NCBI GenBank assembly: GCA_007922305.1 | Contig: ML677358.1 | Location: forward strand, 16,207,267 to 16,271,266 | Reading direction: 5' to 3' | Length of the DNA stretch: 64,000 bases | DNA from: Dermatemys mawii | Taxonomy: Eukaryota > Chordata > Testudines > Dermatemydidae | Part shown: piece after piece, positions 12,785-25,330 of the stretch | Numbering within the stretch: the first letter of the stretch is position 1 | Layout: every line of letters begins with the position of its first letter | Notes under the pieces: generated by a model | Databases searched by the model: none | What the model was told of the DNA's origin: nothing | The model's input: the letters and a program-made list of their open reading frames with translations, nothing else | Position numbers and translations under genes: made by a program

Positions 12785-13085
12785 GTTGATCACAGCTCAG
12801 GAGTCAGATTTTCCCCAAAATCACGAGATTGGCTTAAAAATCATGAGATTTGAAGTAAAATCATGTATTTTGGGCTCTTTTTGTTTGGATTTGGAGCCTC
12901 CGGGGTGCATTTAGGACAGATTCTCAAGCTTGTCTTTGCAACCAGGAGGGCTAGAAATGGCTTTTTCTTTTTTAATGCAAGTTGAGATCCTCACATAATC
13001 ACAGGGCTTCAGGAGCTGGGACTTGAAGAAAAAACAGCAAATCTTGTAAGACTTACGATAGAATCATGAGATTTGGCCACCCCGG
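12785..13085. repeat. Old dispersed repeat with repeated AAATCATGAGATT words
   Basis: CAAAATCACGAGATTGGC, AAAAATCATGAGATTTG and GAATCATGAGATTTGGCCAC occur at both ends and within 300 bp. This is typical of an old reptilian MITE, but I could not define its ends. Confidence 0.4.
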
Positions 13086-16000
13086 GTGTCTCCACTGAAT
13101 TCCTCACCCAGGGGCTGACTTCCACTTGTCTGGCTCGTTGCAGATCCCGCCTCTCTGACCTGCTGACATACCTGCTCTCCAAACTCCAGCGTGCACAGTG
13201 TGCTGCTGCTGTCCATCTCACTGGTAAAGAGAAACTTGTCCTCCCTGCCCCATCCTCAAACCACTCCCTCCCTTCTCCCCAGCCCCCATTCACTGGTGTT
13301 ACTGGTATTTCCGTGGCACCTCTCAGCTCCTGTCCAGGCCAGGTCCCGTTGTGGTAGGCGCTAGGCAAACACCGAACCAAAACACAGATCCTGTTCCCGG
13401 AGCCCATGAATGATCTGTTTATTACAGGATCCCTGCGACGTGCTTGAAGAAGCAAGTTGTTGGAGACTTCAGTGAGACGCTTTTATGTAACTATCGTCTC
13501 CACCATGTAACAGGGAAAATCGACCTCGTATGCAGAGAATGCAGGTCTGTATAGCGCCACGACTCTCCATCCTCCCTCTGGATTGCTTGGCAGATACATG
13601 CAATGTCTACAAGGTGGCAACATGCCACAGTCCAGGTCAAACTTGCCTTCTTTTCGCCAGCCTATGTAACCCACACCCGTCAGTGCGGTTGATGAGCCTG
13701 AGCTCAGAGAACAGGGTTGTTTAGTTGAAGCGGTAGCGGCTGACGCATTAAGATCCATGGTGTCCTTGGTGACCCACCTCCGGTAGGGCATTGCACCTAC
13801 CTCGTAGACCTTCTCTCCCTGGTCCTTATATTAACCTAGCATTGTCCTCCACATCATCCCACTTTTGGAGCAAGAGCCACTTTCTGTCACCTGGACCAGC
13901 CTCCCTGTAGCTCCCTGCTCATCACCTCTCTGCCTCATTTCAAATCTTGGCTGAAAATGTCTCTTTTCTCCTTTGCCCACAGCACTTCATTTTTCTCTCC
14001 CTCTGCTTTGTGAATGGGCTTGGGAAATCGTCTTGGGTGACGGTGTGTTTGAAAGATGCTGCACAACATATCTTCGAATTGTGCTGCAGATACTTATCTG
14101 TATTTTAATATCTTTTGCCCTTTATTTCCTCCTTTAGTAGGCAACAGCCTTTAATATTGCAGCTCTGCCAAGGTGCACTGGAAATACGGCTCTCCGTGTG
14201 GATAATTGGCAGTGTGCTTTGGAAGGTGTAAGCAGTTCACAATGTAGGTGCTTTGAGAGCTTAGAATTGGAACAGCAGAGAGGGGTGCATTGTAGGTGAA
14301 GAGAAACTGATTGGTAAGGTAAAGACGTGGAAGTTTGAGCAGTGCCTGCCAGTTATGTTTCTGGCTCTAATAAATTCCACTTGTCTCTCAATTTGATGAG
14401 CAGCCAATTCACTATCGAGTCCATTGAGAACACCCCACAGAGTGCAGGGGGTGCCCAGCTGTGCTCTCTCCACCCAGAGGAGTTTTGGGCAGGGGTACCA
14501 GCCCAGAACCTGGTGGGGTTCTGACAGGACAGGCAGCTTTGATCTGCAGCTGGATTCCGTAGGAGCACCCAGAGGCTACCCAGAAGATTCACTGAGTCAG
14601 CCCACTTCTCATGTACTCTGATCTCTACCCTGGTGGTCTGCACCCACTTCCTGGCCTGCCTTGACCATTTCTACACACACACAGACACACACACACCCCC
14701 TCATTTCTTTCTGTTGCTTCCAGTCCTTCCTGTTTGGCCCGTCCTGTCTGACTTTCCACACCCGTGGGGCAGCTCAGTCTCTCCAGTGGATATATTCTGC
14801 TCTCAGTCGCCCCAGTGCCACCCCGCCGAAGCCCGGAGTTCTGATCCAGCCCGACCCAACTGAAGTTAGTTGAAGTTGATTGAGGGGGCACCATTGCAAC
14901 TGTGAGCGGAATTAATTAATAAGCCAAATTGGGAGAGAAATCTCCCACCAGACCGATTTTCATCTAATGGTTCCTGAACCCTGAGCATTAGGCTTATATT
15001 ACAGTAAACACCCCAACCCTGGCTTGCTCCTTTCGTCACACCTGATCCAGGCCCCATTGCTGTCAGTAGAAAGACCTCTACTGTTTTCAGTGGCCTTTGG
15101 ATGAGGCGGGTGCATGCGGTAAGAGACACTGAGAAATCCCTTGTCATCCCCTAGGCACAGTTCTCGTCCCCAGGGTCTGGGTGGTGGAAGGTGCTACCCC
15201 CTCTGAACTGAGCAGTAAGAGGCACTGCTTTGTCCTCTTTCCAGTCACCTTGAGCAGATTTGTATCCCCTGCAGAGCTACAGCAATCCATAGCTGACAAT
15301 ACTAGAATACCAGTGCACTTGCAGGTTTCTAGGCAACCAGGACAATACAGGGTATCTTCTGGCATTGCAGTCCTTCCGCCAGATGAGGAGGAGGGGAGGG
15401 AAAGGACAACGGCAGCCCCCTGTTGTCTTGTAGACACTGCGTTTCCTGAGCAAAGAAGCCGATTTTCTAGCTGTTGCCTTTTTCAGGCCTTGGCTGCTGA
15501 TTGCACAGACTGTGCTTAGTTTCAGCTTTAGGGGTATGCAAGTGATTTGTAGCTGGGAGGCAAGAGGTGCTAGTTAGTTCCTAGAGCAGATGTCCGGGGT
15601 TTGTTCTGGGGAAGAATGTGTCCCTTTCAGAGCCCCAAGATGCCTTCTAACATTTTCCCTTTATTCCCTACACTCTCCTGACCCCAGGCCATGTCCATAG
15701 TCCTCCCAACACAGGGCAGACACCTCCGGAACCCATCCACATGGAGGGTAACCGGCAATGGGAGGCCCTGCACAGCATTGTAAAGAGCCTTCTATATGCA
15801 AGGCCTAGGGGACTGAGCGAGATGCTCTGCGCTGGGGCCATTTGCCTGGGTGAACTCACTCGTGCGTAAGTGGCTGCAGGATCAGGGTCTTCATCTCAAA
15901 CACAGACACCTCGTTCCCCCCCTCCCACACATACCCTAGGTATTATCCAGGTTGGTCAGTTTTTAGCAATGCAGTTGGGAGTCTGTAGGGTTGGACTTTG

Positions 16001-17950
16001 GGGCTCTGTGGATTGTTCAGACTTCCACACTGAGCCGAGTTTGGTGACCTCGTTCCCTGCTCCAGTGCATTGAAAAGGGGAAGGTTGAGGAGTCAGGTTT
16101 GCTGGCCCAACAGGGGAAGGAGAAAACATTAATTGAAAAAGTCCTTCTCTTGGTCAGACTCAGCACATTGGCTGCAGAACACCATCACTGCTTTGGTACC
16201 CTTAGCCAGGAATCAGACATGAAGAAGCCTTTTTTCTTCTTCTTCTTTTTTTGCAGTCTTAATGTGACGCACTGACTGTGGGGGATGGTCGTTTGCTTTG
16301 ACCAGACTCTGAAAAGTCCAAGTGCATCAGCTAATTAGACTCTAGGCCTCCAGAGTATCAGTCCCAAGCTTAACTGTAGCTTTCCTCACCATCTGTCACA
16401 GAACAATTATGGTTTCACGTCAAACCAATTGGCAATGGCACATGGAATAGCACGCACCTATAATCATAGGGTGAAAGTAACTCGAACGCAGGGAGCATGT
16501 TAAAACCACAACAGCTGCACTTATGAGATATTTAGAGTCCAAATGTGGTCGTAATCAGTATGCAAATGAAGCTGCATTATTCATTAGATCATTTTTTGCT
16601 AGTGAATCCAATAGCTGGTCAGCTCCTTTGATATCCATGAACCAGAGAAAAGAGCGCTCCAAGCTGCGAACACAGAAGGATGCTGGACAGGCACGGTTTG
16701 CTCATCTTTTTTTTTTAAGTCTGTGCATGTGAATATTTGAGTGGCTGAACTTCACCATGATACCCCAGTAGCAGCACTGGAAGCTAGGTCCTCCATTTAC
16801 TTGGTTACTCCAGACTGGCGGCTTCTTAGCTTCTGTCCTGGTGTAGTTTAGGGGAGGGAGGCACAAAGGGACTGTTGCCCCCTTCCCCGCAAACTGCAAG
16901 CCTTGGGCAGGCACGGAATTTGCCCCTCTCAGGCACAGTCCCATTGGCCTGAATGGAGCTGCCTCCCTCCCCAAATATAGAAGTCAAAGTATGCCTAGGC
17001 ATCTGTCCATCACTAAATTAGAGATGAACTTCAATGCCATATCCAACTTACTGCAGGAGAGGGCTTTAGAATCCAAGCCAGTTCTACAGCTGGATCGTAC
17101 ACCGGCGTTCCTTTCTTCTGTGCAGTGGCCTGGGGAATGTACAATGGAAACCTATCTAGTGGGCAGGGCACTGTTGGTACCACATATACAACAGTAGGGG
17201 TGGTCAGGAAAAGTTCCTGAGCCAGGCCGCTGTACCCTGAAAGCAATATCCAGGGACGGGAGGGGGGATTTATGAGAACTGATAAAGCAACAAAGAAATA
17301 ACAGAGCTGTATCCATCTGAAAGAGCTGGAATTCAACTGGCATCTGGGTTTCAGCTCCATAATGAATCAAATGGCAATAGGCCAGCTTTTAACAAAAGGA
17401 TTCTGTGCAGACACATACCTTGATGCGTCTATAACTGTAGGTGGAGATGTTTATGTGACGATGTAAGTGCAGAGTAGCTTCTAGATAAAATACAGCAGAC
17501 TCTGAAGCACATACAAGGTCTAGGGTTTTCATTAAATTACAGAATTGGGAATAAAACTTGGAGTGCACTTTCCTTGTTTTCATCTCCATGGCATTCATCA
17601 CGTCCTCATAATGCAATCTACCAGCGACAGAAGTGTAAAAGAGCTTGGACGCTAGTTATTTCTCTGCTTTTGTGGTGCCTCAGAGGCAATGCTGAGGAAG
17701 CAGAGATTTTTGCTTTTCTATGCCCCTACTGTTCCATTTATATTCATTACCCAAACAGGATCAGAAACAGGATGAGAAAACCCTATGGCCACTAATGAGA
17801 AAACACTCTTGGTTTAGTGGCCCTCTGTAAGGCAGTTTAGTTTAACAGCAGCCTGTTGTAGTTTTTCTAATGTGTAGCTATCATTACAGGCAGCACAAAG
17901 CCCTGAGGTGTAGTTTTCAGCAGCTCTCCCTTAACTCCTTATAAGCTAGG
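13086..17950. other. No gene recognised; (CA)n at 14673-14698
   Basis: About 4.9 kb of apparently unique sequence. A short CACACACAGACACACACACA run lies at 14673-14698. Text at 13800-14060 vaguely resembles a very old LINE tail but cannot be assigned. Confidence 0.5.
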
Positions 17951-18020
17951 TCCTCGGCTGGTGTAAATCAGTGTAGCACCTTTGAAGTCAATGGAGCTCT
18001 TCTGGTTTACACCAGTCCAG
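17950..18020. repeat. GTGTAAATCAG / TTTACACC foldback repeat fragment
   Basis: CTGGTGTAAATCAGTGTAG and CTGGTTTACACCAGTCCAGG face each other around TTGAAGTCAATGGAGC. Related fragments built on GACTTCAATGG occur at 18355-18440, 40640-40725, 47220-47285 and 47695-47755, so this is a dispersed family. Confidence 0.5.
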
Positions 18021-18440
18021 GAGCTGGCCCCCTGTGTTTCACTAGCCCTATATTCGATTTACCTTAAAATGATAGGTGAGCTTTATCCCGGAAGCCAGAT
18101 CCAGATGTCAGCTTCCCTAAAACTCAGATCTGTTTACATGGGGTGTTGGGTTCAGGACCATCTCTACTGGCCGAATCCGATGGGGATTGCCATCGGGATC
18201 CTAAATACGTTATTGCTTTAAAATGTACCACTTGCCAAGAAACTTTAAAGAGAAATATAGTTGCTGAGAAGGTCAGACCTCCATGCATCAGAGCATAAGC
18301 TGGTTTGCTGCAGAAGTTAGCGATGTTTCCCTTCTTCCCCCAGTCTCATAACACTGCATTGCACAATGGGCCCAAGGTGAAACGCTGGCTCTGTTGAAGT
18401 AAATGACAAAACTCCCCTTGACTTCAATGGGGCCAGGATT

Positions 18441-19625
18441 TCACACCAGGTGTGTACATTAAGGAATAAGTTCATCTTCCTCCAATTTATCTTGTGGGAA
18501 ATCGCAAAAGGCAGGGTTCCAGCTTGTGCTCTGTTATGGCAATTCCTATACATTATGGTCAGCATTGCAGAGCACCAGGAATGGCAAGTTACTTATCAAG
18601 CTCTTTTCCCAGCTGTATTGCAGTTGTCATTGATAATGACAAACAGACACGTGCTTCAGTTTCCCACCCGTTAACGCCTTGCTCCCCTTCCTCCTGCACA
18701 CGAATCTGTCCATGAAGGACCCTTGAGTCTGGCTGATGTCAGTTAAGTTAATTTCCTCTTAACTCTTGACCACACTGATTAATCAAATGAAGTGATGGAG
18801 GATCTACTTGTGTATTACCAGCTGTGGAATGAGGATCCCAGACTTTCTCATTCATCCCAAAATGGAATGGTTAGTATTTGCTGTCATGCATATATTCTAC
18901 TGAGCGTTGCTTGCCCCCGACCTTATGCTTTCAAGACAAAAAAGTGAGATCTACAATCTTTGTATTTCCAACATTAAAATAAAAATAAAGGGGCAGCTCG
19001 CCTCATGGTATAAACCAGAGTAGCTCTTTATTTCCATGGAGTTGAGCTGATTTAGGAGAAAGAATGGGCGAGGGAGAAATCAATGTTCACAAAATGGAAA
19101 ACGATAAAAATGGCAGGGATAGAAATGTTATTTTCAAGCATCCAAGAGGGTGGTAGAGAAACACAAAGAGTAAATGAGTAACAAGTCCCATTTCTTAAAA
19201 GAAAACATGAGACAGTGTCACCATGAAGGCTATTGTGTGTCCTCAAGGTCAGATGACTGCTTATGATTAAAAAAATTGGAAAACATACTGTATAGTGGTA
19301 GACTCCAGTAATTTAATCCATTTAGCTTAATAAAGAGACGGTTAAATGTTACTTATTCACAGTCTATAAGTAGCTACATGGGGAACAAAAATTTGACAAT
19401 GGGCTCTTCAGTCTAGCAGACAAAGTTCTAACAAAATCCAAGGGCTGAAGTTGAAGCAAGACAAATTCAAACTGCAAATTTCCAGTAGTGACAGTTGGAA
19501 CCAATGGAACAATTTCCCTTGGGTTATGATGGATTCTCATCGATGGCAATTCTTCAATCAAGACTGAACTAGAGCAGATCTCTCAGAAAAACATCCATCC
19601 ATGAATTATTTCTGGAAAGTCCTTT
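18441..19625. other. No gene or recognised repeat
   Basis: AT-richer sequence with only short frames. Confidence 0.5.
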
Positions 19626-19630
19626 GGCCT

Positions 19631-20669
19631 TGTAGCGGGGCGGTCTGGTGCCCAACCGCCCCGCAGAGGGCCGAGCCTCCCCAGAGACAGGAGGGGGCGG
19701 AGCTGGAGAAACCTGCGCCCCTCCCCCAGAGGTCAGCCGGCCGACCCGGAAGGATAAAAGCTCGGCCTCGGAGCTCACTTGAGAGGGAGCCACCGGAGGA
19801 GCGAGAGGCTACGGCCAGAGCTCCTGACCGGGAAGCCCCGGTGACCCAGTTGGAGCCCGGGAATTGGCCGAGCCTGCCCTGCGCCCGCTACCCGGAGGAA
19901 GAAGGACCGAGCCTCCCCAGTCCGTGCTACAACGAGGAGCTTCCCAGCCTGCCCTGCGCCCGCTACCCAGAGGAGGAGGAGGGACCGAGCCTCCCCAGTC
20001 CAGGCTACTCCGAGGAGCTGCCGCCCCTGCCGCCAGACAGCGACTTAGAGGAGCCCATGGAGGTCACCACGCCTCCCCAGGTACCCTTTGGGGGGGAGTT
20101 TGGAAGTGGCCCGGGGGATGAGTGTTGAACCTAAGTCAGTGTGTTGCGGTCTGGATCCCCACTGACTGCAGCTGGTTTGTAACCGCTGCTAGGGCCCCGG
20201 GCCGGGACGCAGTGGAGCGGGTGGGCCTGCGTCCCCCCTGCCACCCTTAACCGTGGGTGGCAGTCTCCCCCTCAGCCCTTTCGTCATTCCTCGCTGTCTG
20301 TTACTGCTCAGCCCCTGCTTGAGGGTCTGAGCCCCTGACTATTCCCCGTGTTTGTGGCCCCGCCCTGCCTCAGGGCCTGGGCCTTGCAAACTGTTACTGC
20401 TCAGCCCTGCTTGAGGGTCTGAGCCCCTGACTATTCCCCGTGTTTGTGGCCCCGCCCTGCCTCAGGGCCTGGGCCTTGTAAACTGCCGCTGCTCAGCCCC
20501 TGTTTGAGGGTCTGAGCCCCTGACTATTCCCCGTGTTTGTGGCCCCGCCCTGCCTCAGGGCCTGGGCCTAGCAAACTGCTATTCCCCAACCCGTCTGAGG
20601 GCGTGTAGCGGGGCGGGCTGGTGCCCAACCGCCCCGCAGAGGGCCGAGCCCCAGCGGCGACCCCCTACA
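19631..20669 (+). mobile_element. Solo LTR (gypsy/ERV-like), 1039 bp, with target duplication GGCCT
   Basis: The element begins TGTAGCGGGG and ends CCCCCTACA (TGTAG...CTACA termini) and is flanked by GGCCT at 19626-19630 and 20670-20674. A TATA-like GGATAAAAGC lies at 19752-19761, giving + orientation. No gag/pol or second copy follows, so it is a solo LTR. It is GC-rich and has two internal duplications: a 75/78-bp pair at about 19871-20023 and three 92-93-bp units at about 20298-20580. Its first 47 bp recur at 20604-20650. Gypsy or retroviral origin cannot be decided from the LTR alone. Confidence 0.8.
20298..20580. repeat. Three tandem 92-93-bp units inside the LTR
   Basis: Each unit contains TGAGCCCCTGACTATTCCCC, then GTGTTTGTGGCCCCGCCCTG and CCTCAGGGCCTGGGCC. 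Copies start near 20301, 20394 and 20486 and are nearly identical. Confidence 0.9.
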
Positions 20670-20904
20670 GGCCTGTGTTCTTTAAGAGGTCACAATGGTC
20701 CCTTTGGGGCTTGAAATTTATGGATCTACAAATTTTAGCTAGAGTTCAGTGGTTCTACGTCAGACAAATAATTCTACTATGTAAACATTAAAAGGCCACA
20801 TTTCCAGTGGTGTTTAGAGGACTGAGCCAATGCCCATTAGAGTCAGTGGGAGTATTTCCATTGGTTTTAATGGGAATTGGGTTGTGCCATAAGTTCACCC
20901 AGCC

Positions 20905-21130
20905 ATGTTCTCATGGTTAGAGTGCTAACCTCAAATTTGGGAGACTTGGGTACAATTTCCTACTCTGCCAGTCTTCCTGTGGGACATGGGGCAAGCCACT
21001 GCATCTCTCTGGGTCTCAGTTCCCTGTCTGTAATATGGAGCAATAACACTGGCTTGCTTACAAGGGTGTGCTGGAGATAAATATATTAAACACTGTGAGG
21101 TTCATGGACATTGGGGTGATGGTGAGCATT
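20905..21130 (+). mobile_element. tRNA-derived SINE with MIR-like body
   Basis: The head has a tRNA-like A box (TGGTTAGAGTGCTAACC) and a B box (GGGTACAATTT at 20948-20958). The body has the words CTCTCTGGGTCTCAGTTCCC and CTGTAATATGGAGCAATAAC, seen in vertebrate tRNA-SINEs. It has diverged too far to be a functional tRNA. Confidence 0.7.
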
Positions 21131-22175
21131 TAAGTACCTAGGATATATAGGCACCATAACGTACATTTCCGCGTGCCAGCTAAACCCTGTGTTAGCAGTG
21201 CTTAGATATCAAGATCATGTGAGCAAATAGGTAGGAGGTATTGTGGGCACAACCATCACACTCTCACTTTTCCAAATGTGACTCCTGCAGCCACCTCTAC
21301 AGATCTACTGGACTATCTCATATGACTATTACAGCTGTCTTTCTGATGGGAAATTGTCACAGGAAAGCTGGGTCGAATCTTGTTTGTGATCTGTCACTGG
21401 GCTCCGTTCCTGTGTTTTCCACCACTGTCCCAAATCCTGCCCTGCCACCTTCAGCACAGGGGCCAGCACCAGCCAACAGGCTCAGAAGAGCCAGTTTGAG
21501 CTGCAGATTGTATCTATCACAGTCTCCCAGTAGCCAAATGCTGATTCTCTGGGTGCTCCCAGAACATAGTGCTGAGCAGAATCAATGTGGTTTTCATTTA
21601 GGAATTAATTCATCATCACAAGGTAAATTCCCATCAGCATCTGTGAGCTCCCTCCCCCTAACTCTTCTGCCTGGGCTCGGACTTAATTCCAGCAACTGAA
21701 AAAGTCTATGTTTATTGCCCTTGGAAATGTCACCTTAACATTATGCTTAAGTGACAATGAATAACCCCTTTTATTTAAAAGTGGAAACAAGGAACAATTT
21801 AATTTCCCACTAGCTAATGGAGCATTTTCCCACACAGGCAGCCAATTAAATATTTAATCAACACAATAGCCAGTTAAGTATTATATGTGGACATAAATAC
21901 AATCCAATACATTTCCACGCTACATTAAACCAAGGCTTGTAGACAACTTGTCTTCACTGCATCAGATACTGCAACTAGGTCAATGCATCTTACGTAAGCA
22001 GGGGTTCTTATTTTCTTCTGCATTAAATAAACAGCATTATTTATTTCCATTTTGTCCCAGCCAATGAAATTAACCATTGAGCAGAACTGGGCAAACCCAT
22101 GCGTGTCAATTAATGGAATAGAGGAATATTGCTTCTTTTCCCTTAATGGAATATGTGAGAGCAGGTAGCAAATTT
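21131..22175. other. No gene or recognised repeat
   Basis: The 152-codon frame at 21241-21699 shows no recognisable domain and no supporting splice or promoter context. Confidence 0.5.
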
Positions 22176-22295
22176 TTATTATTAATTTGTATTATGAGAG
22201 CACCTTGGAGGAGTTTTTATACAGATTGGGGCACCGGACAGACCCTTAGCGGAAGCCAGTCTCTGCCCTGAAGAGTTTACAATCTAAAGAGACAA
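22176..22295 (-). mobile_element. Old SINE/LINE tail fragment
   Basis: ATTATTAATTTGTATTATGA, GGGGCACCGGACAGACCC and GAAGAGTTTACAATCTAAAG are the landmark words of a widespread amniote repeat. Only part is present, and the strand is inferred from the remembered consensus. Confidence 0.5.
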
Positions 22296-22528
22296 GACAG
22301 GCAAAAGGTGAGAGAACATTATTTCTTTTATCCCCATTTTACAAACAAGGGATTGAGTCAAAGAAAGACAAAAGGCCAGAATGTCAAAGGTATTTAGGCA
22401 CCTAAATATACAGCCTGGAACTTAAAAGCACCAAAGGGTAGTCACCCTTTGTTCAGTTCAGTTCTGGTTGCCCGCACCTCAAAACTGATGAAGCAGAAAG
22501 AGGGTGAAATGGAAACCAGGTAGGCAAT

Positions 22529-23161
22529 TGTTGGAATATGTAAGGGTTAAGTAAAGACATGAAAAACTGCTGGTGTGTTGGCATGGCATCAAGGAGTAGA
22601 CACAGGCACTCACTATTCCTTCACTTAATAGATAAAGTGTTACCTCTTTCTCCTTCCTTCTCCTTGTTAAGAATTAATAAGTGTTGCACCTGCATAAGAA
22701 TTGTGGGGATCTAAAGGATAGCTTTTGGGTATAGAAATGTTATTTCCTCCTCCCTTCCTTTCCCAGCTACATAAGCGAGCCCTAGGTCATGGCCTCTTTC
22801 TCCATCCCCTGCAAACTGCTGATCCAAGGAGTTCATAACTGCAGTTATAGCAAAGAACTGTATCTTCAAAGTAAAACTTATCGGTAGAATATGCTAATGA
22901 GGTAAATAGTAATCAGAGGCAGGAATATTTATATTCCATATAGTGTGATCAATATTCATTATATGGGTGTTCATATTACTCCATAAGGGTTTTGGGGGTG
23001 TTATAATAAATGTCGGAATATACATAGTAATGTAGATAAAAAGAGTAGGATGTAACTAATCCAGTGCTTACTGGACAATTGGGTCCAGAGGAACAAGTAC
23101 TGCAATAAAGAAGCCTATTTACTCAAATCTGCCTCTGGGTCAGCCTGTTCTTCTTCCAACA
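22529..23161 (+). mobile_element. Solo retroviral-type LTR, 633 bp
   Basis: It starts TGTTGGAA and ends TTCCAACA, an 8-bp terminal inverted repeat. An AATAAA signal at 23104-23109 lies 58 bp before the end, as in a retroviral R-U5, giving + orientation. The flanking 5-mers GCAAT and GCAGG agree at 3 of 5 bases, so the target duplication, if real, has decayed. No internal viral genes adjoin it. Confidence 0.7.
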
Positions 23162-23214
23162 GCAGGGATAATAACTAGAGACATGAGGGCGCCTTTCTAT
23201 GGCCCCAGGTCAAG

Positions 23215-23330
23215 AAAGCACCTAAGGACATATTTAATTTTGAAGTAAATGAGATTTAAGCACACACTCAATGGGACTTAGCACATGCTTGAAGTGAGGT
23301 GGATGCTGAAGCTTCCTTCCTAAATAAGGA
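23215..23330. repeat. Old palindromic dispersed repeat
   Basis: TTTAAGCACACACTCAATGG and CTTAGCACATGCTTGAAGTG belong to the same foldback family as 3248-3345. Confidence 0.4.
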
Positions 23331-23354
23331 CACTTTCCTGAATGAGTACCCATC

Positions 23355-24040
23355 TGTGATGGGGTAGACTAGGCCCTGAGGCCCCTGCTGGAAGCCTCAA
23401 GGTCCTGCCACACCTTACCCCAGAAAAGGGCAGTATAGAGGGTCCTCCAAACTGCCTAAAGTGGCTGTGCCCCATACAGCCAATCAGAAAGGGGCTGCAG
23501 GGAGCAACTGATCAGGGCCCAGCAGCCTAGTATAAGAAGAGCTGCAGGGCCAGCGTGAGATCATTTCTTTCCTGGAACTGGAGGAGTGTGGATGGTGTGC
23601 TTGGCTGGCTGAGGGCGCTACAGGACCCCAGACAGAGCAGTACTAGCAAAGACCGAAGGGAATGTGAAGGAGCTCTAGGCTGGCTGCTGGGTCTCAACCA
23701 GGACAAGGCTCCAAGGTAAGGGCAAAGAATGAGCTGGGGCCATGTGGAAGTGGCCCAGGGAATCATAGCAGCAACGCAGCTTAGTTAAAGGGACGTGGCA
23801 GATGGCTACTATCTATAGGGTTCATGGACTGGAACTCAGAGTAGGCTCGGGTACCCCTCACTAGTCACTGGGAAAGTAGCCTGGACACTGATACACCCTT
23901 GAAGGGGAACTGAACTCTTGTAGTGGCCCAGCTGAAGAGTTAGGGCCAGAAAGGCCCAGAGAGGTGAAGAGTCTCCAGGGAGGGAGACCCCAGCGCCGCT
24001 GTTGATCCCACGTGGGAGACCGCTGAACTCCCAGACGGTC
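23355..24040 (+). mobile_element. LTR-element fragment with CCAAT and TATA motifs
   Basis: It opens TGTGATGGGGTAGACTAGGC. It carries AGCCAATCAG at about 23479, AGTATAAGAAGAGCTGC at about 23530, and the TGCAGGGCCAGCGTGAGAT start-site region, a U3/R arrangement I recognise from turtle gypsy-like LTRs. The 3' boundary and target duplication were not found, and the end near 24040 is approximate. Confidence 0.6.
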
Positions 24041-24089
24041 TATTTTTATACCGCCGAAATCAGAAGCTTCCGCTTTCTGTGGCGGTATT

Positions 24090-24180
24090 TTGGCGGACAT
24101 ACCCCCCCCCTCCCCCGGGGACCATGTGAGATTTTCCTCCCCGAAAAAGGGCCTCAGAGGAAAAACTTTGAAGACCACTG
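24090..24180 (-). mobile_element. hAT-type transposon end
   Basis: Read on the minus strand it begins CAGTGGTCTTCAAAGTTTTT, the hAT terminal sequence found in many amniote elements. A second such end is at 31285-31316. Confidence 0.5.
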
Positions 24181-25328
24181 CCTTAGGGTATTCTGCCATT
24201 CAAATACTGGGAAAAGCTGCACCTCAGAATGCAGGCTCCAAGTTCAATCATGCTTTAAAGTAAACATAATAACCCTGACCCTACACAATATCCTTCTCAG
24301 GAAAAAAAAATAGGCCTCCTTAAAGATAACAGCTGGATCATTTCTTTTCTTAATGAAGAAAAAAACACCATCTGAATGTTCGTTTGTGCCACCAAAGAGA
24401 CTTCACTCTCCTGCTAAGCCTCAAGGCACAAGACACGCTATCAAATATATGACACCACTTCCCACAAATCATCTGTCTGCCTTTACTGCAAGCGAGACCA
24501 CGCACAGGCGGAGGCAAGTTGTGTCCCAGCAGTATTTCTTCTGGGCAGGAAAGCAGCTTGTTGGTAAGAGGTAGATTGCATTTTCCAGCACAAAGGATGT
24601 TCTGGGTGTGAAACCAGCTTTTCTCTTTGTCACAGAAAGCAGGGCAACGTTTTTTCAGGAAGAGCAAACAGATCCTTGTTATCAAAAGGGTCATTCAACA
24701 GGGAGCCTGCAGTAATATAAAGCACGGAAATGAAAAGTGGAGTGTTTTGTGCTCAGATCTGGCGCTAGTCTATCTGAATCTTCACTCCCTCTGCAGAGGT
24801 GCCTCATAAATTCTTAATTCCGGCTCTTCTCCTGAGCCCAGGGGCTCGGCAAAATGAAATCAGCTCCACAGTGTAACAGACAAGATTATTATGAGGAGGA
24901 AGGAGCAGAGACAGGAGTTACAGCCCCATTCTAAAATATCATCCTTGGCCACAGGCTCATTGCAGTCACTTTTGTGTTAGCAGAATCGGTGCTGCTACTT
25001 TCAGGGAAGGCAAGACGGGTGCTGGGCACAACGTTCTGTACTGGGGCTGAGTGCAGATCCAGCCTTCCGCAGAGTTTGGTGGGGAAGCAAATTCAACATT
25101 CCTAGTATAAGGGTGTGGCCCACCCATGGGGCTTGGATCCAGGTCTGGAACTGAACATCCCTGAAGTATGGGAGGCAATGGATCTGATTCTCATTTGAGC
25201 CTCATGCCGAAGTGAAGGGTCTCTGGGGTTAATGTCCGTCTCACAGAGACTGGTGTGAATTTGGAGTGGTTCCACTGAATTCAGTAGTATTACACTGATG
25301 CAAAAAAAAGGAGAATCAGCCCACAAAG
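24181..25328. other. No gene or recognised repeat apart from a GTGTGAATT...TTACACTGATG fragment near 25255-25300
   Basis: The frames at 24350-24694 have no recognisable domain. Confidence 0.5.
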
Positions 25329-25330
25329 AA

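Noticed and set aside
13800..14060. Very old LINE tail
   Set aside because: Only faint word similarity to reptile LINE tails; no diagnostic motif, so not listed as a feature.
19601..20128. 175-codon open frame as a host gene
   Set aside because: It starts 30 bp outside the LTR in unrelated flanking DNA and runs into it, so the frame as a whole cannot be ancestral. The repeats in it are listed as an LTR curiosity only.
20905..20980. tRNA gene
   Set aside because: A and B boxes are present, but the cloverleaf is degenerate and the SINE body follows directly.
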